From Candidatus Zymogenaceae bacterium (GTDB taxonomy: Bacteria > Desulfobacterota > Zymogenia > Zymogenales > Zymogenaceae), in the NCBI GenBank assembly GCA_016931225.1, contig JAFGFE010000004.1, positions 1-53,433 of the forward strand: 53,433 bases of DNA, written 5' to 3'. Position numbers and translations under genes: made by a program. This document shows positions 33,951 to 42,200 of the stretch, in pieces (position 1 is the first letter of the stretch; the number at the start of each line of letters is the position of its first letter). The notes beneath the pieces are model-generated. The model did not search any database and was not told the origin of the DNA. It saw only the letters and a program-made list of their open reading frames with translations.

Positions 33951-34490
33951 TTAGTCTGGACGGGGGTGTTCGATCCTTTCCATGAATGGCTCGAATTCGA
34001 ACGGGACATCGAAGGGGCACTCCCCGGAATGACATGACACGCAGGTGTTTTCGGGCGATGCAACAAGGCCCTTTTTTACGGCGAGCTCACGATCCATCAT
34101 GATGGAAAAATATGCATACCCGCCGCCGCTCCCATGGCATCCCTCGCAGCTCACTCCGTCGTCCCTTCGATATAGGGGCCCCATGAGTTCAAAGGAGGCG
34201 TCATACCCCGTGAGGTGACATGTGAGACATTGTTCATTTTTCGAAGGATCAGCCATCTCTCTTTCTTCGGCATATTCGAGGGACTCCTCGGAGAAAAGAG
34301 ATTCATAGGCGCCGCTGTGGGGAGAGGTCTTCCAGATACCATACTGATCGCCGATATCCGATGACGAATGACAGACGGCGCAGTGAGACGCGCCCTCAAA
34401 TTTATACTCTTTGTTGTAGGTAAAGGCGGCGGCGACCGCGATACACACAAAAAGCGTACAGAGGGTTACGATGTCGGCTTTACTTTTCAT
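33951..34490 (-). CDS. tetraheme c-type cytochrome, c554-like
   Basis: The 179-residue protein has an N-terminal hydrophobic export or anchor segment (residues about 7-23) and four CXXCH haem sites: CAVCH (37), CLTCH (88), CEGCH (115) and CVSCH (150). The GVSCEGCHGSG pattern and spacing resemble cytochrome c554/c-like tetrahemes. It should be a periplasmic electron carrier or small reductase. Unusually it is the first gene of an operon with an EmrAB-type efflux pair. The predicted mature protein ends in a proline- and acid-rich tail. Confidence 0.9.
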   Translation of the reverse strand: MKSKADIVTLCTLFVCIAVAAAFTYNKEYKFEGASHCAVCHSSSDIGDQYGIWKTSPHSGAYESLFSEESLEYAEEREMADPSKNEQCLTCHLTGYDASFELMGPLYRRDDGVSCEGCHGSGGGYAYFSIMMDRELAVKKGLVASPENTCVSCHSGECPFDVPFEFEPFMERIEHPRPD

Positions 34491-34926
34491 GAAACGGATT
34501 TATAACCCATCGGCTCTGTTTTGTCAATACAATGCAACTTCGTTTGAGTGAAATACAATAAATTTACACCACAGCCCCCTTGAGAGCCAAATCTCTGAAG
34601 AAGCCAATCGGCCACTCCGGGCCGCGGGATACTCTTACCGATAACACCTGAGAAGGGTCAGACTCGATACCGTACTGTGTCGACACATGTTGTTTCCCGA
34701 AGGGTGAGAATGTTGTATCTGCTCCCTTCCCGTTAGAGCGCAGTCTCTTTCATCCTCCAATCTATATAGATGATTGATTGAACGGCATGTTTGGTGTTAC
34801 AATGGTGCCTTGGTTTTCATCATGCTTTCCGTTTTATTCGGAATCATGCCGGCCTCATAACGTGACACCATCCCGGCGAGGGCCGGTATGGATTTTTTAC
34901 AGGTTCTTCATACAGATTGACGACAT
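34491..34926. other. divergent intergenic region
   Basis: This holds the promoters of the leftward cytochrome operon and the rightward kinase gene. TTGATT 34774-34779 and TACAAT 34798-34803, 18 bases apart, are a possible rightward promoter. No small gene is seen. Confidence 0.4.
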
Positions 34927-35994
34927 ATGAAGAGAGAGAAAATCAGAATCGTCCTGATGGGTATCTTACTGATATTGCTCGGAGGGATAACCTATTATTT
35001 TCATCAAGTTCGTCACTCCGGCACGGTCTTCACTCATCTGTTCTACATTCCTATAATACTCTCCGCGTATTGGTGGAAAAGACGCGGTATCGTGGTCGCC
35101 CTGCTACTCTCGCTGTTGATCATCCTGAGCGGATTGCTGTTGCAAAACTATTCTTCTAATATTGAAGATTATATCAGGGCGGGCATGTTTCTTATCGTCA
35201 GCCTTGTTGCAGTGATCGCTGCAGAAAGAATTGAAAAAATAAATGAAAGACTGAATCAAACCGAAATTGCATTGGCACAATCCGAAAAAATCGCCGGACT
35301 CGGACAACTGGCTGCGGGGGTTGCTCACGAACTCAACAATCCCCTCGGCATCATAGTGATGTATGCACATCTGCTGCGGGATGAAAATTCAGAAAGCGAT
35401 ACCATTCACGAACAACTCGATACGATAATCAACGAGGCGGATCGCTGCAAAACCATCGTGGCCGACCTGTTAAGATTCTCAAGGGCGTATACCCTTTCCT
35501 TTCGACCGGTCAACCTTAATACTCTTCTGCGTAACGTATTACGGAGGATGAAGATAGGCGCCGGGATCGATGTGACGTTCGAGCCCCGTCGGGAAAACAT
35601 CACCATACATGCAGATAAAGAACAACTCAGACAGGCGTTTAGAAATATCATACAAAACGCAATAGAGGCGATGGATGCCGGCGGAGCATTACGTCTGTCT
35701 ATTGATGACGACGAGGAAAACGCCTGGATTACCATACGCGATTCAGGCATCGGGATTCCACCCGATGCAATGGGCCGTATTTTTGAGCCGTTTTATACGA
35801 CAAAGCGTTCGGGAAAAGGGACCGGATTGGGGCTTGCGGTAAGCTATGGAATGGTCAAAATGCACGAAGGCGACATTTCCGTCGATTCAAACGCCGATCC
35901 CATGAACGGCCCCACGGGAACAAACGTAACAGTGCTGCTTCCGAAACATGTAGACAAACCGATACAGGAAGGTGTGAAAAAAACGATGGTCTGA
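34927..35994 (+). CDS. membrane sensor histidine kinase
   Basis: The 355-residue protein has three or four membrane helices in its first 100 residues, with almost no periplasmic domain. A HisKA domain follows, with His134 in GQLAAGVAHELNNPLG, and an HATPase domain with QNAIEAM (N box), DSGIGIPPD (G1) and GTGLGLAVSYGMVKMH (G2). The kinase core is strikingly similar to the one in the hydrogenase-like kinase at 38458-40476, including the segment after the histidine and the C-terminal GPTGTNVTVLLP. The input is probably membrane or redox state. It converges on the receiver gene at 36158, a likely partner. Confidence 0.92.
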   Translation: MKREKIRIVLMGILLILLGGITYYFHQVRHSGTVFTHLFYIPIILSAYWWKRRGIVVALLLSLLIILSGLLLQNYSSNIEDYIRAGMFLIVSLVAVIAAERIEKINERLNQTEIALAQSEKIAGLGQLAAGVAHELNNPLGIIVMYAHLLRDENSESDTIHEQLDTIINEADRCKTIVADLLRFSRAYTLSFRPVNLNTLLRNVLRRMKIGAGIDVTFEPRRENITIHADKEQLRQAFRNIIQNAIEAMDAGGALRLSIDDDEENAWITIRDSGIGIPPDAMGRIFEPFYTTKRSGKGTGLGLAVSYGMVKMHEGDISVDSNADPMNGPTGTNVTVLLPKHVDKPIQEGVKKTMV

Positions 35995-36049
35995 AACATG
36001 ATTATAACTACCGACCGGTCTCGAATGTGAAATCGATCGTCAAAAAAAC

Positions 36050-36088
36050 AGGGGATACCGCTTTTTTTATCACAAGCGGATATCCCCT
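36050..36088. terminator. hairpin between convergent signalling genes
   Basis: AGGGGATACCGCTT (36050-36063) pairs with AAGCGGATATCCCCT (36074-36088) with one bulge. Its loop is rich in T. It lies between the kinase and the convergent receiver gene and may stop both transcripts. Confidence 0.65.
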
Positions 36089-36157
36089 TTAGAATTGCTC
36101 ACCCCGGCGACAATCTTCACCTGCAGTCATGAAATGAAGATCGTCAACGAGTTTTTT

Positions 36158-36532
36158 TTATTTTAATTGATTATTGATAAGTTCCAGCACCAGCTCCTTC
36201 TTCAAAGGTTTTTGCAGAATGCCGGTAACGCCGAGCTTTGCCGTGCTTATCTGCTTGGAAAGCTCATCGCCGATGGAGCTGAGAAAAAATATTGGACCCT
36301 CAAATCCGGTGCTTCTGATTTCCTCCACAAACGCGATTCCGGCATCAATTTCTTCCATCATTATATCAACGATCAGGAGATCCGGTTTTTCCTTGTTGAA
36401 TACATCCTTCCCTTCATGGGCGCTGGGGGCTTCAATCATGATATAGCCACCCGACTCCAACACAGCACGAGCCGCATCCAGGATATCCTGATCGTCATCA
36501 ATTACAAGAATGACATGCTTGCCATCTTTCAT
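36158..36532 (-). CDS. single-domain response regulator
   Basis: The 124-residue protein is a receiver domain only. It has the acidic pair in LVIDDDQD, phospho-acceptor Asp56 in LLIVDIMM, a threonine/serine switch in FFLSSI and the conserved lysine in LQKPLKKEL. Without an output domain it may act as a phosphorelay shuttle or bind a partner. ATG 36532 was chosen because AAGGAGG sits six bases upstream; ATG 36538 would touch the ribosome site directly. It is last in a leftward series of signalling genes behind the hydrogenase operon. Confidence 0.9.
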   Translation of the reverse strand: MKDGKHVILVIDDDQDILDAARAVLESGGYIMIEAPSAHEGKDVFNKEKPDLLIVDIMMEEIDAGIAFVEEIRSTGFEGPIFFLSSIGDELSKQISTAKLGVTGILQKPLKKELVLELINNQLK

Positions 36533-36742
36533 ATGCATCCTCCTTCACCTTAAATGTTTCTATCCTAATGATATTGAAAATGTGTGTGAATTGCATATTG
36601 GTCACCCATCCATTCCGTTCATGACATATTCTGATGCCCTTTCGTTCCGGTCGGGTAACACGAAATATCCTTTATTTATACCACAAACCAATATAAAAAT
36701 ACTATCTTAAAAAAACCGTTTGTCAACAATTCTCTCCAATAC

Positions 36743-37909
36743 TTATGCGATATTCCCTTCAATCATTTTATCCTGGTCGATTTCCGTCTGTTCTTTCAGC
36801 GTAATGGTGAATGTGGTTCCGATATCCGGAGTACTTTCCACTCCAATATCTCCCCCATAGAGTGTGACCAGCTTTTTTACAATTGAAAGGCCGAGACCGC
36901 TGCCCTGTATGTTTTTAGTCGCGGAATTTTTGATGCGAACAAAATCATTGAAAATCCTGCCGGCGTCCTCGTCCGACATCCCAATGCCGGTGTCCTTTAC
37001 GGTAACGTAAATGGTATCGTCCGTCCGTTTGATGAGAATATCAACGCTGCCGCCGTCTTTGTTATACTTTACCGCATTCGAGATCAAATTGTTGAAAATA
37101 ATGACGAATTCATCACGGTCCCCCGTGATTTCAACATCGGCATCACATAAAAGATTGAGAGAAATGTCCCGTTCCGCGGCCTCGGCCATCATGTTTTCCA
37201 TGGACTCCACAGCGATCTCTCTCAGCGTAAGCCGCTCGAGAGTGCGTATTTTCTGTCCCGACTCGATCCGTGTCAGATCCAGAAGATCCCTGATGAGTTT
37301 CCTCATGCCCTCTATACGGATGACACATCTCTCAACCATTTTGGAATAGGATTCTACTTCATCTCCGAGCGTCTTATCATGGATAATCTGGAGATATCCA
37401 TCTATGGCGTTGAGGGGAGATTTGAGCTCATGGGCTAAAACCGAGATGAACTGGAACCGTATCTGCCGTTTTTCCTCCAGGTAACGCTGGGCCTGCTGCT
37501 GAAGTATTAATCTCGTCGCTGCCTTCTGAACAACGCTTTTGAGCTCGTCCGGTGTAAAAGGTTTCGCGAGAAAATCATAGGCGCCGCGTTTTATGGTAAC
37601 GACAGCGGTTTCTATGGTAGCAAACGCGGTAATCATGATAACAAGCACATCGGAATCCTTGTTCAACTGCATACGTTCAAGGATATCCGACCCGAGCATA
37701 TCCGGAAGCTTGTAATCAAGAAGTACGAGATGCGGTTTTTCGGCCTCTATCGCCGCAAGACCATCCGTGCCGGTATGCGCCAGTGAAATATCAAATGATA
37801 TTTCTTCATCGATCTCATTTACGATAAAACTGTATCGTCGAAGCGCCCGCTCAATGGCACGACACATCCCCTCTTCATCATCAATTACCAGAACTCGCAG
37901 TCGCTCCAT
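36743..37909 (-). CDS. receiver-histidine kinase fusion
   Basis: The 388-residue protein has an N-terminal receiver (Asp65 in LVLLDYKLPD, Lys116 in LAKPFTP) followed by a HisKA domain with His160 in SVLAHELKSPLNAIDG and an HATPase domain (NNLISNAVKYN, DTGIGMSDED, GSGLGLSIVKKLV). There is no membrane segment or PAS domain. The receiver-first order suggests that a phosphotransfer from another kinase controls this kinase, making it a middle step in a phosphorelay. GGAAGGTG lies before ATG 37909. It is 11 bases behind another receiver gene. Confidence 0.92.
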   Translation of the reverse strand: MERLRVLVIDDEEGMCRAIERALRRYSFIVNEIDEEISFDISLAHTGTDGLAAIEAEKPHLVLLDYKLPDMLGSDILERMQLNKDSDVLVIMITAFATIETAVVTIKRGAYDFLAKPFTPDELKSVVQKAATRLILQQQAQRYLEEKRQIRFQFISVLAHELKSPLNAIDGYLQIIHDKTLGDEVESYSKMVERCVIRIEGMRKLIRDLLDLTRIESGQKIRTLERLTLREIAVESMENMMAEAAERDISLNLLCDADVEITGDRDEFVIIFNNLISNAVKYNKDGGSVDILIKRTDDTIYVTVKDTGIGMSDEDAGRIFNDFVRIKNSATKNIQGSGLGLSIVKKLVTLYGGDIGVESTPDIGTTFTITLKEQTEIDQDKMIEGNIA

Positions 37910-37920
37910 TTCACCTTCCG

Positions 37921-38310
37921 CTATTTTTGCTCCAAGAGCCGCTCAATTTCATAGAGAAGCTGCTCGGTCCTCACCGGCTTGTTCAGAAACACGTCCGCTC
38001 GAACCCATGAGCGTTCTTCATCAGTTGCGGCATCGAAGGAAAAGCCGGTCTCGGTTACAACGGCTGAAATCATAATTATCGGCAATTCCGGCTTTTTCTT
38101 CTTAATATGGTAACAGAGAGAGAATCCGCTGTCAACGTGTTCCAGCATCAGATCCACAATCGCGATGTCCGGATTTTTTTCAGCGAGATATTCACTCGCC
38201 GTTGTGACACCATCTGCGGTATCGACTCGATAGCCGGCAGCCTCCAGATTAATGCGTAATTGCTCACGCAGATCCTGGTCATCATCCACCACGAGTATCG
38301 TTTTTTTCAT
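37921..38310 (-). CDS. single-domain response regulator
   Basis: The 129-residue receiver-only protein shows VVDDDQDLREQLRINLEAAG, phospho-acceptor Asp53 in IAIVDLMLEHVDSG, IIMISAVV, and the conserved lysine in FLNKPVRTEQL. The loop before the last strand is long (FDAATDEERSWVRADV). It lies 147 bases downstream of the hydrogenase-like kinase and immediately before the receiver-kinase fusion, so it is likely the first acceptor from one of them. Confidence 0.9.
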   Translation of the reverse strand: MKKTILVVDDDQDLREQLRINLEAAGYRVDTADGVTTASEYLAEKNPDIAIVDLMLEHVDSGFSLCYHIKKKKPELPIIMISAVVTETGFSFDAATDEERSWVRADVFLNKPVRTEQLLYEIERLLEQK

Positions 38311-38457
38311 TTATAAACCACCTGTAACGTCTGAGAAAGAATATTATCAACTAATCCGGGTCTTTGTAAAGCCTCTTAAGACATTTGGTGCTCCCTATCG
38401 ATCGAAGGTATATCCCCACTATAGTGAAATATATCATATACTGGGATTTCCGTGTTC

Positions 38458-40476
38458 TCATGGGTGTTCATCGTTTTCCAATTGGCTGTTTCGCGGCAAC
38501 CGTATGGTAAACGTCGTTCCGGTGGGCCCTGCATCCGGATCCGTGTTCGACTGTACATCAATACCGCCTCGGTGCATCTTGATGATTCCGTAACTCACGG
38601 CCAGACCCAGCCCGGTACCTTTTCCCATCTGTTTGGTCGTATAGAATGGTTCGAAAATTTTCTTCAAATATTCCTGTGCGATACCGATCCCACTGTCCGT
38701 TATAGCGATGAATACCTCATCATCGGTTCCATCTACCCGTATGTTCAATTTGCCATGTCCCGACATGGCATGAACCGCATTGTCAACGATATTTGTAATC
38801 ACCTGAATGATCTGAGTAGTGTCCACTTCGGCAACGGGATTATCACAGGTGCATTCCAGCTCGATGCCGATCCCGCTACTTATGTTCATCTGGTTGATTG
38901 TCCGTTCAACCAAAGAATAGAGATTCTGGCTCTGCAGCTCCACTCTGTTCTTCCGTGCAAACTGCAAAAGATCCGACACGATCCGTTTGCATCTATCCGC
39001 CTGTTGCGCGATCATTGTCAGATCCTCATTGAGAGCTTCATCCGACACTTCTTCGAGAAGTGTATGGGCATACATCAGCACGATACCCAACGGGTTGTTG
39101 ATTTCGTGGGCGATACCCGCCGCCAGCTTTCCCAGACTCGCCATTTTCTCCGCCTGTTCCAACGCCGCCCTGGTTTGTGCCAGCTGTTCATGTGAATAGT
39201 GCAGCGTCTCATATGCATTTTTAAGCATATCGATGGTATGCGGCAGACACATTTCATTTTCAGCAAGTCCCATGATGATGGCGATTGCATGATCTCGACA
39301 GGTCTCATAACCACACGCCCCGCAATTGAGTTCGTCCTGTGGGGTGTATTTTCCAAGATCCGCCAGAACCTTTTCAATCTTTGCCTCGCAGATCGGCTGA
39401 GTTTCCGTATCATCTTGCGGTTCAAAGGTTCTGGAAAGATCAAGATCTTGGCATTGACGCATCACCTCCTGCCACTCTTCTCTATTATGTTCCGCAAGTT
39501 TTTTTCTCGCGTATTGACTAATCAGCGATTGACGCTCATGTTTGTACGTCTTCACGCTCATCCCCGGCCCCATGATGCAGCCATCGCAGCAGAGGACTTC
39601 CAGTATTTTCGTCTGGATGATACCCTCTTCATACTCCTTGATGACTTCAACGAAATCACTCCCACCTGTGGCGACAAACCTATTTTCCAAGATGTCGTCA
39701 CGAATATCGGCAGCCTGGAACAACCCTCTGGTTATCGGAAACAGCATTCCCAGGCCCGATCGGGGGGGATCAAAGTCGGACGGCTCACAACTGTCGGGGG
39801 TAAGATTGTGCATGTCGAATATCTCCCGCATCTCATTGAAGGTGATAACGACATTCACCTCTCCATTCAGAACCCTCGAAACAGCCTCCTTCTTCTTCGC
39901 GACACAGGGACCGATAAAAGCGATTTGTATATCCTGACCATGAAACATCCGTAATGCCCTGGCTACGGCGATCATGGGAGACACTATGGGCGCAAGAGAC
40001 GCCGCGATACCCGGATGATACCTCTCAACAAAACCGATCAATGCCGGACAGGTAGTGGAAATGTATTCCTTCTCCTTTCCTTCTTCGATCAGTCTGCGAT
40101 ATCGATCCGAGACAAGGTCGGCGCCGAACGCCACTTCGCATACCTTGTCAAATCCCAGGGCCCGCACCATGCCGATGAAATGCTCTATGCCGATATCTGA
40201 AAACTCCGCGGGAGCGCTGGGTGCAATACATGCGATCTTTATTTCATTCGAGTCCAGAAGCTGATGAAAACTATCCAGTGAGCTGATGACTCGTTTCGCA
40301 CCCTGCGAACAGACGCTCACACAATGGCCGCAGCTGATGCATCGTTCCGGGAGAATTTCAGCCTGGCCCCCGGATATCCGTATGGCCTTTGCCGGGCATT
40401 CCCGCACGCATGTGTAGCAGACTCGGCATCGATCACCGATAGTCTCTACAAACGACTCTTGTGTGTAGGTTTCCAT
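38458..40476 (-). CDS. hydS: histidine kinase fused to a [FeFe]-hydrogenase-like domain (HydS type)
   Basis: The 672-residue soluble protein has, in order, two [4Fe-4S] ferredoxin motifs (Cys 17-27 and 46-56), a hydrogenase H-cluster-like domain, an extra Fe-S module (Cys 385, 388, 393, 410), a short coiled coil and a histidine kinase (His457 in GIAHEINNPLG, DSGIGIAQE, GTGLGLAVSYG). The three H-cluster loops are altered: TTCPAL (Cys143) for TSCCPGW, GPCVAKKKEA (Cys191) for MPCTAKK, and LCCDGC (296-300) for TCPGGC. Such proteins are proposed as H2 or redox sensors in sensory hydrogenase groups. It starts eight bases after the hydA stop, in the same operon, and so probably senses H2 or redox state to adjust hydrogenase expression. 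Confidence 0.9.
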   Translation of the reverse strand: METYTQESFVETIGDRCRVCYTCVRECPAKAIRISGGQAEILPERCISCGHCVSVCSQGAKRVISSLDSFHQLLDSNEIKIACIAPSAPAEFSDIGIEHFIGMVRALGFDKVCEVAFGADLVSDRYRRLIEEGKEKEYISTTCPALIGFVERYHPGIAASLAPIVSPMIAVARALRMFHGQDIQIAFIGPCVAKKKEAVSRVLNGEVNVVITFNEMREIFDMHNLTPDSCEPSDFDPPRSGLGMLFPITRGLFQAADIRDDILENRFVATGGSDFVEVIKEYEEGIIQTKILEVLCCDGCIMGPGMSVKTYKHERQSLISQYARKKLAEHNREEWQEVMRQCQDLDLSRTFEPQDDTETQPICEAKIEKVLADLGKYTPQDELNCGACGYETCRDHAIAIIMGLAENEMCLPHTIDMLKNAYETLHYSHEQLAQTRAALEQAEKMASLGKLAAGIAHEINNPLGIVLMYAHTLLEEVSDEALNEDLTMIAQQADRCKRIVSDLLQFARKNRVELQSQNLYSLVERTINQMNISSGIGIELECTCDNPVAEVDTTQIIQVITNIVDNAVHAMSGHGKLNIRVDGTDDEVFIAITDSGIGIAQEYLKKIFEPFYTTKQMGKGTGLGLAVSYGIIKMHRGGIDVQSNTDPDAGPTGTTFTIRLPRNSQLENDEHP

Positions 40477-40484
40477 AACCCACC

Positions 40485-42200
40485 CTACCCCGCTTTGCTT
40501 CGATCCTTGTACGTGGTGTGGAGCAGATGATGAGACATTTCACCCAGCGGTTTCCCCAGGAACTCGTCGTACAGCCGTTGGAGTTCTGTATTCTTGTGTG
40601 AAACCCTGACCTCTTCCGTTCGATCGATATGATACAGCGCCTTCATGCGCTCAGCGATGCGTTTCGGATCGCTATTCAACGGCTGACCGCCCCCGGCGAT
40701 ACATCCTCCGGGGCAGGTCATGACCTCGATGAAATGAATGTCTTTTCTGCCGTTTCTGACCTCATTGAGGATGTCCCGCGCCTGTGCAAGACCGCTGACC
40801 ACGGCGACGCCCACCTCTATACCATTGATATCAAGAAAGGCTTCCTTTCGATTCGAGAGTCCCCGTAGCTTTTTGACCTCAAGCTTTTCAAGCTCTTTTC
40901 CCGTAACCAGGTAATAGGCCGTGCGTACCGCCGCCTCCGCCACACCGCCGGTTGCACCGAAGATCTTCCCGGCGGTTGTTCTCTCACCGAATGGGGAATC
41001 GGGCAATTCCGGTTCAAGGGTGGCCAGGTTCAAACCTCTCATGCGAATCATCTTCGCTATCTCGCGGGTCGTGAGAACGGCATCCACATCCGGGATCCCG
41101 CTTTTTGACATTTCCGGTCGATTGCATTCAAATTTCTTGGCCGTGCACGGCATAATCGAAACGCTGAAAATTTTTCTCGGATTTATCCCCTGACTCCCGG
41201 CATAATAACTCTTAATAACCGCACCGAGCATCTGCTGCGGGCTCTTACAGGTCGAGATGTTGTCGATGAAATCCGGGAAAAACTGCTCAAGATACTTCAC
41301 CCATCCCGGCGAACAGCTTGTCAACAGCGGCAGCGGCCCCCCCGTCGTCAGACGATGAACCAACTCCGACGCCTCTTCCATGATGGTGAGATCCGCGCTG
41401 AACGACGTCTCGAAGACCCTGTCAAATCCCATCCGCCTCAAGGCCGCCGTCATGGTTCCGTCGGCATCCAGGCCCGGCCTCATTCCAAACTCTTCGGCGA
41501 TGGTCACGGAAATACTGGGGGCGTGCTGGATAACGACATGCAATTCAGGATTGTCCAGGGCGTCGAAAACCTGTTTGGTATAGTCCGTCTCCGTAAGCGC
41601 CCCTGTCGGACAAACCATAATACACTGCCCGCAATTAATACAGGTTGAAACATTCAACCCCTGGTTGAAAACCGTCCCAACGGATGTTTTTGACCCCCGC
41701 TTGATGAAATCGATGGCCGAAACACCCTGTATCTCCTCACATACTCGGACGCACTTGCCGCACAAAATGCATTTTGCCGGATCGCGTACGATCGCGGGGC
41801 TGGAAGCATCCGCCTTGAATGTCTTCTTGGTGCTTCGAAATGTTCGTGAAGTCACCCCCAACTCCCGGGCGAGAGACTGAAGATCACATTCGTTGTTCCT
41901 CGCACAATACAGGCAGTCATCCGGGTGCGCGGATAACAACATCTCAACGATCGTTTTTCTCGCCCGCATGACACGGGGCGTATGGGTTCCAATCTTCATT
42001 CCCTCTGAAACGGGGAAGGCACAACTGGGCACAAGTCTTCCGTCCGCTTCCACCACACACAGGCGGCACGCCCCGGTCGGAGAAAGATTCTCCAAATTAC
42101 AGAGCGTAGGTACGGAAATACCGTATTGTTTCAAGATGTTGAGAATAGTTTCGCCTTTTTTTGCCTTGGCTGGCTTTCCATTGATTTCTATGTTAAGCAT
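40485..42200 (-). CDS. hydA: [FeFe]-hydrogenase catalytic subunit, trimeric NAD-linked type
   Basis: The 571-residue enzyme evolves or consumes H2 in the HydABC/Hnd complex. Ligand sets are visible in order: [2Fe-2S] Cys 34, 45, 48, 60; His92 with Cys 96, 99, 105; two [4Fe-4S] sets at 144-154 and 187-197; then the H-cluster loops LTSCSPGW (294-300), MPCTAKKFE (350-358) and MTCPGGCIAGGGQP (494-507). The first loop reads TSCSP rather than TSCCP. ATG 42200 was chosen because homology begins there and GAGGGGG precedes it; it overlaps the end of hydB by eight bases. With HydB and HydC it likely couples ferredoxin and NADH oxidation to H2 formation. Maturation genes are not in the window. Confidence 0.96.
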   Translation of the reverse strand: MLNIEINGKPAKAKKGETILNILKQYGISVPTLCNLENLSPTGACRLCVVEADGRLVPSCAFPVSEGMKIGTHTPRVMRARKTIVEMLLSAHPDDCLYCARNNECDLQSLARELGVTSRTFRSTKKTFKADASSPAIVRDPAKCILCGKCVRVCEEIQGVSAIDFIKRGSKTSVGTVFNQGLNVSTCINCGQCIMVCPTGALTETDYTKQVFDALDNPELHVVIQHAPSISVTIAEEFGMRPGLDADGTMTAALRRMGFDRVFETSFSADLTIMEEASELVHRLTTGGPLPLLTSCSPGWVKYLEQFFPDFIDNISTCKSPQQMLGAVIKSYYAGSQGINPRKIFSVSIMPCTAKKFECNRPEMSKSGIPDVDAVLTTREIAKMIRMRGLNLATLEPELPDSPFGERTTAGKIFGATGGVAEAAVRTAYYLVTGKELEKLEVKKLRGLSNRKEAFLDINGIEVGVAVVSGLAQARDILNEVRNGRKDIHFIEVMTCPGGCIAGGGQPLNSDPKRIAERMKALYHIDRTEEVRVSHKNTELQRLYDEFLGKPLGEMSHHLLHTTYKDRSKAG

